A stretch of DNA of 12,363 nt from Bryobacterales bacterium (GTDB lineage Bacteria > Acidobacteriota > Terriglobia > Bryobacterales > Bryobacteraceae): assembly GCA_016789785.1 (NCBI GenBank), contig JAEUQE010000250.1, positions 1 to 12,363 of the forward strand. Direction: 5' to 3'. The translations under genes were made by a program, and so were the position numbers. Positions 5,309 through 12,363 of this stretch are shown one piece after another (positions within the stretch are counted from its first letter, which is position 1; each line of letters begins with the position of its first letter). A model generated the notes under the pieces. The model was not told the DNA's origin and made no database searches. It saw only the letters and a program-made list of their open reading frames with translations.

Positions 5309-6793
5309 CACCTCCACATAGCCGAAGTTCCCGTTCTTCCCCTTCGGATAGATCGCCGACGTGACTGCCCTTCCCTGCGCGTGACCGAAGTAGCCTCCGA
5401 TGGTCGCCGTCGCATTCATCCGGTACTCCACGCTGCCGTCATACAGATTTGCCAGCGACCGGTTACCGCTGGCCGCGCGCCCCACATACCCGAAGGTCCA
5501 CGGCTGGAAGACGCCGCCTCCCAGATACCACAGATCATTCCGGTTACTCAGCCTCAGCGCATGAAACTCTGCGGAAAGCGTGACCTTCGCGTGCGGCCGC
5601 AAGATGAAAATCCCGAAGTAATCACGATTATTCACCATATCGAAAAACGGAAAGCGCGCAAAAGGACGCGGCGTCGGCATCACTTGAAAGAAAGTGTTGT
5701 GCGTACCGTCGTTGGGGTCGCCGTCGCCCGATCCATCGTAGTACCCGCCGCGGATCCACGGCTTCCACTTGCGGGCGAACTTGGGCTGAATGCCCGCCTC
5801 AATATCGATCGCATGGCCGCGATGATCAATCAGACCCCACTGTCCGGTCTGCGCCGATCCCCAGAAGAGTAAGTCATAGGTGGCGGCCTTCGTGTCAAAT
5901 GCGTGCACGGAGTGCCCTCCGAACGTCGCCACCCGGATATTCGCCAGATCGTTTCTCCGCGCCACGAGCGCCCGGCTGTCGGTCTTCAACACTTTCCGCC
6001 AGTCGTGATAGTGCAGCCCGAACACACGTGTCTCCGCCGCGTGCGCCCCCTTGCCCCAAGGCCTGGTGTAAGACGCGTATCCGAATGCCGTCCGGTTCCA
6101 ACCCCATCCGTCGGTCTGAAATACACCTCGCGTGGGGATTCCGCCAAGCACGGTGAAGTTACCCGACTGCCGGTTGTAACTGTAATGGAAGCCATCAAAG
6201 CTCCGGCCCACGTGGGTCCAGCCGAAATGCCCCAGCAGCCGCATGTTTACACGGTCCCGCTTGATCGCAGCCAGCGTGGCGTTCTTCGGCGTCATCTCCG
6301 ACCCGTCCATGAACTCATAGCGCCCGAGCTTCAGGGTATGGTTCTGGCTGCCGCCCAGGCTGCGAAAGCGGACAAACGCCTGCTTCGGAAACAGGCCAAT
6401 CGCATTCCGGTTCCGCCCGTTCGCCAGATAGTAATTCGCGCCCAGGCCAAGCTGCCCTTGTGTACCCGGAGCCACGGCGTTATCCGGCAACCCCAGTAAG
6501 AACGGTGCGGCCATTTCCACGGTCCAGTCCCACGACTCGAAAGACTGCGAGAAACTCAGCCGCAGAATATTGCCCGAGAAGGCGTATGTGGAGTCACCCG
6601 AATCCCCCTGGAACCAGTCCCAGGCCTCCATCCTGGTCCGGATACTGCCCTGCACCGTCACCGGCCCCAGTTTGTGCGGCTTGGGTGCCGCAGCGGCGGC
6701 GGGCTTGGTCTCCGTAGCCTTCGGAGCCGGCGTGCCCCCATCGGTGGCGGACGCGCAAATCGCCCCGGCAAATAGCAAGGAATAGCGCAACAT
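5294..6793 (-). CDS. Alginate-export-family outer-membrane beta-barrel protein (499 aa)
   Basis: The protein is an outer-membrane beta-barrel of the alginate_exp (AlgE-like) type. It has a short signal peptide (LRYSLLFAGAICASA), an Ala/Pro/Lys-rich linker to about residue 40, and then alternating polar/aromatic strands rich in Gly, Trp and Tyr. Examples are VQGSIRTRMEAWDWF, LKLGRYEFMDGSEMTP, WIRGGYYDGSGDGD and a DLWYLGGGVFQPWTF segment. It ends in YVEVAYRF with the terminal Phe expected for barrel insertion. I set the start at ATG 6793 rather than the in-frame ATG 39 bases upstream, because AGGAGG (6800-6805) sits 6 bases before it and the signal peptide follows directly. It is the last gene of the nitrate/nitrite operon, 124 bp after hemD. 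The position suggests a diffusion channel for nitrate, nitrite or another small anion rather than alginate; that is inference. Confidence 0.8.
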   Translation of the reverse strand: MLRYSLLFAGAICASATDGGTPAPKATETKPAAAAAPKPHKLGPVTVQGSIRTRMEAWDWFQGDSGDSTYAFSGNILRLSFSQSFESWDWTVEMAAPFLLGLPDNAVAPGTQGQLGLGANYYLANGRNRNAIGLFPKQAFVRFRSLGGSQNHTLKLGRYEFMDGSEMTPKNATLAAIKRDRVNMRLLGHFGWTHVGRSFDGFHYSYNRQSGNFTVLGGIPTRGVFQTDGWGWNRTAFGYASYTRPWGKGAHAAETRVFGLHYHDWRKVLKTDSRALVARRNDLANIRVATFGGHSVHAFDTKAATYDLLFWGSAQTGQWGLIDHRGHAIDIEAGIQPKFARKWKPWIRGGYYDGSGDGDPNDGTHNTFFQVMPTPRPFARFPFFDMVNNRDYFGIFILRPHAKVTLSAEFHALRLSNRNDLWYLGGGVFQPWTFGYVGRAASGNRSLANLYDGSVEYRMNATATIGGYFGHAQGRAVTSAIYPKGKNGNFGYVEVAYRF

Positions 6794-6841
6794 GAAACCC
6801 CTCCTGTAAGTTCGATTGTCTCGACCGGACACACGTAGGCC

Positions 6842-6871
6842 GTCGGTGTTGTCATTCCGGCTCCCACCGAC
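6842..6871. promoter_or_regulatory. Inverted repeat in the hemD-porin spacer
   Basis: GTCGGTG (6842-6848) and CACCGAC (6865-6871) are exact inverted copies separated by 16 bases, about 50 bases before the porin start. The half-sites are about 23 bases apart centre to centre. This is compatible with a dimeric regulator site or an mRNA hairpin in the intercistronic spacer. No clear -35/-10 pair was found next to it. Confidence 0.3.
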
Positions 6872-6917
6872 ATCGGGGTTGACGGGGCGTGAGTAAGTTG
6901 TAGTCCGCGCGATTGGG

Positions 6918-7766
6918 TTACGGAGTGGTAGGTGTGGCCACCCGGCCCCGCTTGCGCGCGAGCGCAGCGTGCGACTCTTCCGCGGCAGCCCGCAGAAGAA
7001 TGCCCATCTTCGGATGCGCGGGAATCACGTCGGGCTCAAAGCCGTGCTCCCGCAACGCGGCATCCATGATCGGCCCTACCGAGGCGATGACGAGATCGTC
7101 GCGAAGGGCGGAGCGAACCCGTTCCTCCAAACCCATCTCCGCCGCGATTTGCAGCAGATGCACCAACTGAATCGACGTGGTGAACACGACCACATCGCAG
7201 CAGCGCCCGGCAATGCGCCGCGCCGCTTCGCGAATCGGCCCGGTGTCCTCCGGCAGTTCCCACTTATAGATGGATACCGGACTCACTTCAGCGCCGATCG
7301 CCTCCAAAGCCGCCACGAACTCGTGGTTGTCGCGGCCATACTCCTGAATCGCGATCCGGCGTTCGCCGCGCCCTGCCAGGATCGGAACCACCTCGCGCCA
7401 TGTGTTCGGCTCCGGAATCTGTACCTGCACCTTCAGCCCGAGTTCATGGAGTACCACCGTTGGCTTCGGGCCGCGCGCGACAATCGTGGTCTTGCGCAGT
7501 GCTTCCACAAAGCGCTCCTTCGGATAGCGCGTCAACACCGCGTCGCGCAGGTACGAAAGGCCCGCTCCGGTCATGAAAACGGTGCAGTCAAACTCGCCCG
7601 CAAGCAGACGCTCCACCCAGGCGTAAAGAGCGTCACCCGCATCCACGGCCTTCTCCCTCACCGATGGCGCGACAAACGCATCGCCTCCGTGACGCACGAT
7701 CAGCGCTTCCATTTCTTTGGCGCGCCGGGACTCGAGTGACACTACACGTAAGCCATCAAAACCCAT
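6918..7766 (-). CDS. hemD: Uroporphyrinogen-III synthase (282 aa)
   Basis: HemD closes and rearranges hydroxymethylbilane to uroporphyrinogen III, the branch-point precursor of siroheme and heme. The sequence shows the two-lobed HemD pattern. The N-lobe opens with LRVVSLESRRAKEMEALI. VFMTGAGLSYL (63-73) is followed by VARGPKPTVVLHELGL (97-111). SIYKWELPED (165-174) carries the conserved Tyr167, then VVFTTSIQLVHLL (193-205), and finally SVGPIMDAALREHGF and IPAHPKMGILL (229-258). The length is normal for a stand-alone enzyme with no fused methyltransferase or DNA-binding domain. Placed directly after nirBD, it probably supplies tetrapyrrole for NirB siroheme. Similar HemD genes in other nitrate clusters sometimes have regulatory roles. 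The ATG at 7766 follows nirD by 108 bp, with a distant GAGGGA as ribosome site. The 108-bp spacer shows nothing else clear. Confidence 0.85.
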   Translation of the reverse strand: MGFDGLRVVSLESRRAKEMEALIVRHGGDAFVAPSVREKAVDAGDALYAWVERLLAGEFDCTVFMTGAGLSYLRDAVLTRYPKERFVEALRKTTIVARGPKPTVVLHELGLKVQVQIPEPNTWREVVPILAGRGERRIAIQEYGRDNHEFVAALEAIGAEVSPVSIYKWELPEDTGPIREAARRIAGRCCDVVVFTTSIQLVHLLQIAAEMGLEERVRSALRDDLVIASVGPIMDAALREHGFEPDVIPAHPKMGILLRAAAEESHAALARKRGRVATPTTP

Positions 7767-7874
7767 GAACGCTTGGTTCCCTCAGACGAAGACATTCCTT
7801 TCATTATCGCAAGCCACTCGCTACTTCCGCGGCCGCCCCTCATGCCGCGATCGGCCCGGATCCGAGTTGCGCAC

Positions 7875-8234
7875 TCATGCCGCCGCCTGCCGCTCATCTT
7901 GGTCCGCCCGCACCGTCACGATTCCGTCCACCACATCCACCTCGAACGTACGAAGACACGCCGCAGCCTCCCCTCCCGGCTTCACCACTCTGCCGGACTC
8001 CACCGAGATCCTCCAGTTGTGAAGCGGACACGTCACCGTCACCACGTCACCCTGACTGCTCACAATGCCGTCCGCCAATGGCCCTCCGCGATGAGGACAA
8101 CGGTTCTCCAAGGCGACAAAACGGCCGCCCAGATTGAAGATCGCCACTTCCACATTGCCGAGCTTCACCGCGCGACCCTCCCGTGGCGGGATGTTCTCCG
8201 CCGCCGTGATCCGAATCCAGCCGCTTGCCATCAT
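7875..8234 (-). CDS. nirD: Nitrite reductase [NAD(P)H] small subunit, Rieske type (119 aa)
   Basis: NirD is the small partner of NirB in cytoplasmic assimilatory nitrite reduction. A complete Rieske [2Fe-2S] site is visible: ENRCPHRGGP (C46, H48) and VTCPLHNW (C69, H72), spacing C-x-H-x20-C-x2-H. Some NirD proteins, such as the E. coli one, lack these ligands, so this copy can probably bind a cluster. I start at ATG 8234 because it overlaps the nirB stop in ATGA and is preceded by GGAGGGAG (8242-8249) at 7 bases. A longer frame up to 8303 would run over nirB codons. Length fits the family. A second ATG follows immediately (8231), so the exact initiator is uncertain by one residue. Confidence 0.93.
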   Translation of the reverse strand: MMASGWIRITAAENIPPREGRAVKLGNVEVAIFNLGGRFVALENRCPHRGGPLADGIVSSQGDVVTVTCPLHNWRISVESGRVVKPGGEAAACLRTFEVDVVDGIVTVRADQDERQAAA

Positions 8235-10639
8235 CGCGATACTCCCTCCAGAGGTTGAATCTGCACGAACTGTGTGGGCCGCGGATTGTTGCGTTCCAGC
8301 CATGCGTCCGACGATCGCTCCTTCGATCGCCGCAGCCGGTCGAGCAATCCGAGCTTGGTCTCATCGGTGGCATACACCGTGTCGCGGCGCACTTTCTCAA
8401 TTCCCAGCCTCTCCACGAAGTCGTACGTCCGCTCGAGATAATTCGCACCCTCGCGATAGTACTGGAAGAACAGCTCCGCGGCCTCAATCGCCTGCGGCGT
8501 GGTCTCCACCGTAATCAGCAGATCCGCCTTCCGCACGCCCTTTCCCGCCGCCCCGCCTACCACCACTTGCCAGCTTCCGTCCTGCCCAATGAGCCCGATG
8601 TCCTTCACCGTTGCTTCGGCGCAATTGCGCGGACAGCCCACCACGCCAAGCTTCGTCTTGTGCGGCGTGTAGAGATTCTCCAAGCGCCGTTCCAACTCGA
8701 TGCCAGTCTCAATCGAAGGCTGAACGCCGAAGCGGCAGAAGTCCGACCCGACACACGTCTTCACCATGCGCACGCCCTTCGCATACGCCTGCCCCGATGG
8801 CATATCGAGATCGGCCCATACCTTCGGCAGATCCTCCTTCCGGATGCCCAGCAGGTCAATGCGCTGGCTGCCGGTCACCTTCACCATCGGCACGTTGTAT
8901 TTCTCGGCGACATCCGCGATGCGCCGCAATTCCGACGGCGTCGTTACTCCGCCCCGCATTCGCGGCACCACGGAGAACGTCCCGTCTTTCTGAATGTTGG
9001 CGTGCACACGATCGTTGATGAAGCGAGCCGAGCGGTCCTCATCATGGTCGCCGCACCACACCACATCCACCAGATAGCTGATCGCGGGCTTGCAGATCTC
9101 ACATCCGATGCCGTTGCCATAGATGTCCAGCACTTCCTGCACCGACTTCAGACGCTGCGACCGGATGATCTCGCGCAGCTTCTCCTGCGGGAACTTCACG
9201 CACTCGCAGAGCACCTTCACGCCGTCTTCCTGAAACTCCGGCGACACTGCTTTCAACAGCGACTGGCACAGGTTGCCGCAACTTCCGCAGCCCGTCGACG
9301 CGCGCGTGCGATCCTTCAATTGCGGCATGGTACAAATGCCATGCTCATGGATCGCGTGAATCAGCTCGCCCTTGGTCACGCCGAGGCAGCCACAGATCGT
9401 TTCGCTATCGGCAAACTGGGCCACATCCAAGCCCCCATCCGCGACCGGCGGCGGCATCAGCAGATGTTTGCGGTCCTTGCTCAGATCCTTGTTGGTCCGC
9501 AGCCAGTCCATATACCGGTGATCATCGGACGCATCGCCCACCAGAATCACGCCCTGCAACCGGCCGTTGTTCAACACCAGCTTCTTGTACACGCCCAACG
9601 CCGGATCTTCATAGCGGATCGCTTCGGCGCCAGGCCTGGTCTCGTCATAGTCGCCCGCGGAGAACACCTCCACACCCATGATCTTCAACTTCGCCGCCGG
9701 GGCCGCGCCGCTGAACGCGGGTCCTTCGTTGTCCGTGATCGCAGCCGCCAGCACCTTGCCCTGCTCGAACAGTGGCGCTACCAGACCAAAGGTCTGCCCG
9801 TTGTGTTCGGTGCATTCGCCTACCGCGTAGATCCGCGGATCGGACGTCCGCATGTGATCACTCACCACGATGCCGCGGTTCACGGTCAGCCCCGCGCGCT
9901 TCGCCAACTCCACACTGGGACGAATGCCCGCGGCGATCACCACCATGTTCGCTTCGATCTCGGAGCCGTCGTCGAACCGCAGTCCTTCCACATGCCCGTT
10001 GCCCAATACCGCGCGCGTGTTGCGCCCAAGCATCAGGGTCATGCCCATTCGCTCCATCTTGCTTGCGAGGTAGCGCCCTCCCACCGGATCCAATTGCCGG
10101 TCCATCAGGTGGTCCGCAAGATGCACCACGGTGACGTCACAACCGCGCACCTGCAGACCGCGCGCCGCCTCCAGTCCCAGCAACCCGCCGCCAATCACCG
10201 CGGCCTTGATTCCACGGCCTGAAAGCTCCACCAGTTGCCGCGTATCGTCGAGCGTTCGAAACACAAACACGCCCGACTTATCCGTGCCGGGAATGGGAGG
10301 CACGAACGCGCTCGATCCCGTGGCGAGGATCAGCTTGTCGTAGCCCGCTTCCTCTCCGCCGGCGCATCGCACCACACGAGCCTCACGGTCGATCTCCGTG
10401 ATCCACCGGCCCAGCTTCGCGTCGATGCGATGCTCACGGTACCAGTCGATGTCGTTCAACACAATCTCGTCGAAGTCCTTCTCACCAGCCAGCACGGAGG
10501 AGAGTTGGATGCGGTTGTAATTGACGTGCGTCTCCGCGCCAAAGATGGTGATGTGGAACTCTTGCGAGTGCTTGAGAATCTGTTCCACGCAGGCCACGCC
10601 CGCCATGCCATTGCCGACCACTACCAGCCGTTCCTTCAT
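8231..10639 (-). CDS. nirB: Nitrite reductase [NAD(P)H] large subunit (802 aa)
   Basis: NirB reduces nitrite to ammonium with six electrons from NAD(P)H via FAD, Fe-S clusters and siroheme. Domains in order: an FAD-binding motif VVVGNGMAGVACVE (6-19); a second dinucleotide motif AAVIGGGLLGLEAA (146-159); and YAVGECTEH (271-279) closing the flavin domain. Two BFD-like [2Fe-2S] sites follow, C416-x-C418-x32-C451-x2-C454 and C478-x-C480-x32-C513-x2-C516. The sulfite/nitrite-reductase half has siroheme/[4Fe-4S] ligands C629-x5-C635 (TCVGSDFCRFG) and C669-x3-C673 (GCPRNCAE). All cofactor ligands are present. At 802 aa it is a little shorter than E. coli NirB, mainly at the end. ATG 10639 overlaps the ATPase stop by ATGA and is preceded by AGGAG (10648-10652). 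It is translationally linked to nirD downstream. Confidence 0.96.
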   Translation of the reverse strand: MKERLVVVGNGMAGVACVEQILKHSQEFHITIFGAETHVNYNRIQLSSVLAGEKDFDEIVLNDIDWYREHRIDAKLGRWITEIDREARVVRCAGGEEAGYDKLILATGSSAFVPPIPGTDKSGVFVFRTLDDTRQLVELSGRGIKAAVIGGGLLGLEAARGLQVRGCDVTVVHLADHLMDRQLDPVGGRYLASKMERMGMTLMLGRNTRAVLGNGHVEGLRFDDGSEIEANMVVIAAGIRPSVELAKRAGLTVNRGIVVSDHMRTSDPRIYAVGECTEHNGQTFGLVAPLFEQGKVLAAAITDNEGPAFSGAAPAAKLKIMGVEVFSAGDYDETRPGAEAIRYEDPALGVYKKLVLNNGRLQGVILVGDASDDHRYMDWLRTNKDLSKDRKHLLMPPPVADGGLDVAQFADSETICGCLGVTKGELIHAIHEHGICTMPQLKDRTRASTGCGSCGNLCQSLLKAVSPEFQEDGVKVLCECVKFPQEKLREIIRSQRLKSVQEVLDIYGNGIGCEICKPAISYLVDVVWCGDHDEDRSARFINDRVHANIQKDGTFSVVPRMRGGVTTPSELRRIADVAEKYNVPMVKVTGSQRIDLLGIRKEDLPKVWADLDMPSGQAYAKGVRMVKTCVGSDFCRFGVQPSIETGIELERRLENLYTPHKTKLGVVGCPRNCAEATVKDIGLIGQDGSWQVVVGGAAGKGVRKADLLITVETTPQAIEAAELFFQYYREGANYLERTYDFVERLGIEKVRRDTVYATDETKLGLLDRLRRSKERSSDAWLERNNPRPTQFVQIQPLEGVSR

Positions 10640-11439
10640 GCGGCTTTCTCCTGTTGAAACTGGCGGCTGTGGTGTTCGAGGAAACGGATCACCTCCGCGC
10701 GCAACCGCAGATACTCGGGGTTATCCGCGGCCATCCTCCGATCGCGCGGCCTCGGCAGCGTGATCTTCAAATCAAGACCAACGCGGGCCTCGGGACCATC
10801 CGTCATCAACACAATCCGGTCTGAGAGATACACGGCCTCATCCACATCGTGCGTCACCAGAATCACCGTCTTGCGATCGCGCTCCCACAAGTCGAGCACC
10901 AGATCCTGCAGCTCGAATCGTGTCATTGAGTCGAGCATGCCGAACGGCTCATCGAGCAACAGAAACCGCGGCTCCAGCGAAAGCGCGCGCGCAATCGACA
11001 CCCGTTGTTGCGTGCCCTGCGAAAGATCGGCTGGCGCTTGCGCGGCGAACTCATCCACGCCAACCATGGCCAGATACTTCATCGCGGCTTCGCGCTGTTG
11101 CGGGACGCGCAGGGCCTGCTGTGACTGGCGGACAGCCAGCAGCACGTTATCCAACGCACTCATCCACGGCAATAGCGACGGGCTTTGGAACACCACACCG
11201 CGCTCCAGCCCCGGCGTGGTCACTTCCGTCCCGTCGATCACCACGCCTCCGAACGACGCCTGCTGCAAACCGGCGACGATAGACAACACCGTCGACTTGC
11301 CACAGCCTGAATGTCCGAGAAGCGAAACAAACTCCCCCGGCTGAATCTTCAGGCTGAAGTCCTTCACCACCGTGTGCGGACCAGTTGGCGTTTCGAAAAT
11401 CTTCGTGAGCGACGTGATCTCCAGTGGGCGTTGGATCAT
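10636..11439 (-). CDS. nrtD: Nitrate ABC transporter ATP-binding subunit, NrtD-like (267 aa)
   Basis: This is a cytoplasmic ATPase of the nitrate/sulfonate/taurine ABC importer family. Visible motifs are Walker A GHSGCGKST (42-50), Q-loop VVFQSPSLLPW (82-92), a divergent signature LSQGTQQR (139-146; consensus LSGGxxxR), Walker B FLLLDEP (159-165), D-loop GMLD and the H-loop VTHDVDEA with H197. LSDRIVLMTDGPEARV matches the usual stretch after the H-loop in nitrate-type subunits. There is no C-terminal NrtA-like domain. Nitrate as substrate is inferred from nirBD downstream in the same operon; nitrite or cyanate are alternatives. It starts at ATG 11439, overlapping the upstream ATPase stop by ATGA, with GGAGG 7 bases ahead, and it ends with ATGA into nirB. 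Confidence 0.88.
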   Translation of the reverse strand: MIQRPLEITSLTKIFETPTGPHTVVKDFSLKIQPGEFVSLLGHSGCGKSTVLSIVAGLQQASFGGVVIDGTEVTTPGLERGVVFQSPSLLPWMSALDNVLLAVRQSQQALRVPQQREAAMKYLAMVGVDEFAAQAPADLSQGTQQRVSIARALSLEPRFLLLDEPFGMLDSMTRFELQDLVLDLWERDRKTVILVTHDVDEAVYLSDRIVLMTDGPEARVGLDLKITLPRPRDRRMAADNPEYLRLRAEVIRFLEHHSRQFQQEKAA

Positions 11440-12302
11440 GATCTTGCCTCCACGGTGACGCCCGCCGGCACACCGGCCTTCAAAGGGGCATTCACAGTGG
11501 CATTCAACGTCGCCGCGCGGCCCACTGTCTTGCCGCTGCCATGCGATGCCGACAAAAACTCCGCCAGACGCGAACGGATGCGAATCGCCTGATCGTTGTG
11601 CATCAGCAGGTCCGCCGCGCGAGGCCGCGCAATCTCCACCGGCACCGCGGGCGAGAGCGACGCGCCCGGACCACGGCCCAATGCCAGAATGCGATCGGAT
11701 AGCAGAATCGCCTCATCCACACTGTTCGTGATCATGAGAGCCGTCACCGGCCGTGACGCCGCCGAACACATCGTCGCCAGTTCCTGTTGCAGTGTCGCGC
11801 GCGTCAATGCGTCGAGTGCGCCGAACGGTTCATCCAGAAACAGCACTCGCGGCTCCACCGCGAAGGCCCGGGCAATGGCCACGCGTTGCCGCATGCCTCC
11901 CGAAAGCTGGCTGGGACGTTTGCTGATGGCCGCCCCAAGCCCCACCATCTTCAGATAACGCTCCGCATGTTCGGTGTGTTGCGCCTTGGCCTTCCCGGGA
12001 AATGCGGCCTCCACCGCCAGCCGCACATTCTCCAGTGCCGATAGCCATGGCAGCAGTGAGTAGTTCTGGAACACGATGGAAGCATCGTGCGAAAAGCCAC
12101 TCAGCGGCTTGCCGTCCATCCGGACAGCTCCCTTGTCGGCCGCAAGCAGCCCGCTCGCAATCTTCATCAGCGTGGTCTTCCCTGACGCCGATGCACCCAC
12201 AACGGATACGAATTCTCCTTCTTCCACAGCCAGGTTCACTCCCCGCAACACATCGCGAGGCCCGAAGCTCTTTCCAATGTCGATCAGCTCAATGAATGAC
12301 AA
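11436..12302 (-). CDS. nrtC: Nitrate ABC transporter ATP-binding subunit, NrtC-like (288 aa, TTG start)
   Basis: This is the second ABC ATPase of the importer. Walker A is GASASGKTT (36-44), Q-loop IVFQNYSLLPW (76-86), canonical signature LSGGMRQR (133-140), Walker B VLFLDEP (153-159) with the catalytic Glu158, and D-loop GALD. The H-loop reads ITNSVDEA: Asn193 stands where the switch His is expected. A tail of about 35 residues after 250 (rich in Ala, Val and Thr) has no recognised domain, so unlike cyanobacterial NrtC there is no fused substrate-binding domain. The start is TTG at 12302: GGGGAGG (12308-12314) lies 5 bases before it and no in-frame ATG or GTG is nearby at the N-terminus. It begins 18 bp after the upstream permease-like stop and overlaps the next ATPase by 4 bp. 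The nrtC name is by position and size class. Confidence 0.85.
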   Translation of the reverse strand: MSFIELIDIGKSFGPRDVLRGVNLAVEEGEFVSVVGASASGKTTLMKIASGLLAADKGAVRMDGKPLSGFSHDASIVFQNYSLLPWLSALENVRLAVEAAFPGKAKAQHTEHAERYLKMVGLGAAISKRPSQLSGGMRQRVAIARAFAVEPRVLFLDEPFGALDALTRATLQQELATMCSAASRPVTALMITNSVDEAILLSDRILALGRGPGASLSPAVPVEIARPRAADLLMHNDQAIRIRSRLAEFLSASHGSGKTVGRAATLNATVNAPLKAGVPAGVTVEARS

Positions 12303-12307
12303 GAGTT

Positions 12308-12314
12308 CCTCCCC
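12308..12314 (-). promoter_or_regulatory. Shine-Dalgarno site that fixes the TTG start
   Basis: On the minus strand GGGGAGG sits 5 bases before TTG 12302. It is the best ribosome site in the neighbourhood and supports TTG as the true start of the NrtC-like gene. Confidence 0.7.
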
Positions 12315-12320
12315 ACGGTC

Positions 12321-12363
12321 TTATGCCGCCCGCAGCTTTGCTTCCGCCAGACCCATCAGACGG
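12321..12363 (-). CDS. C-terminal end of an upstream gene, probably the nitrate ABC permease
   Basis: Only 13 codons and a TAA (12321-12323) are visible, reading RLMGLAEAKLRAA. A short amphipathic tail of the form 'D-R-L-M-x-L-x-E' after the last helix is common at the end of NrtB-type permeases of the BPD_transp_1 family. A permease is also the expected gene directly before the two ATPases. It lies 18 bp from the next start on the same strand. The identification rests mostly on context. Confidence 0.5.
   Translation of the reverse strand, partial: RLMGLAEAKLRAA

Noticed and set aside
8235..8303. Upstream extension of nirD to an ATG at 8303
   Set aside because: It overlaps nirB codons, and the added residues are unlike NirD. 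ATG 8234 has the ATGA overlap and a good ribosome site.
8225..10222. Long plus-strand open frame (665 codons) opposite nirB
   Set aside because: It lies wholly antisense to nirB, whose cofactor motifs are unmistakable. Its His/Arg/Leu-rich composition is what a GC-rich antisense frame produces, and no domain is recognisable.

Overview
The window looks like chromosomal DNA of a GC-rich soil-type bacterium, most likely Acidobacteriota (Solibacter/Bryobacter-like). The reasons are family-level: it holds the tail of an ADOP permease (a family named for its expansion in acidobacteria), the tail of an ASPIC/UnbV protein, a secreted 'DWPQFRGP' PQQ-type beta-propeller, and a CehA/McbA-type metallohydrolase. 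This combination is typical of that phylum, with Planctomycetes and Verrucomicrobia as alternatives. No rRNA, tRNA or CRISPR array was seen.

Right half (about 5.29-12.36 kb, minus strand): a nitrate/nitrite assimilation operon. In transcription order it contains the last 13 codons of a probable nitrate ABC permease, two ABC ATPases (NrtC- and NrtD-like), NirB (siroheme nitrite reductase), NirD (Rieske subunit), uroporphyrinogen-III synthase (HemD, feeding siroheme) and an alginate-export-family outer-membrane beta-barrel. The two ATPases, nirB and nirD are joined by 4-bp ATGA stop/start overlaps, so they are probably translationally coupled. The logic runs from nitrate passage through the outer membrane, to ABC import, to nitrite reduction to ammonium, with cofactor supply included. 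The substrate-binding protein, most of the permease and the nitrate reductase are not in the window and may lie upstream (beyond 12363).

Middle (about 4.47-5.28 kb, minus strand): a VapBC-like toxin-antitoxin pair in decay. The antitoxin reading frame is interrupted by an amber codon. The PIN toxin keeps its four acidic residues but looks about ten residues short. A 57-aa ORF of unknown nature lies between this pair and the porin gene.

Left half (1-4.34 kb): accessory genes and gene remnants. A CehA/McbA-type secreted metallohydrolase (cut by the window edge), a GNAT acetyltransferase and an unclassified alpha/beta-hydrolase-like protein are on the minus strand. Next comes a scar where the 3' tails of two divergent genes, ASPIC/UnbV (minus) and an ADOP permease (plus), abut after loss of both 5' parts. 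The only plus-strand intact gene, the PQQ-like beta-propeller, follows. A GTG at 2816 inside the permease remnant can be read straight into the propeller gene, so naive gene calling would fuse the two.
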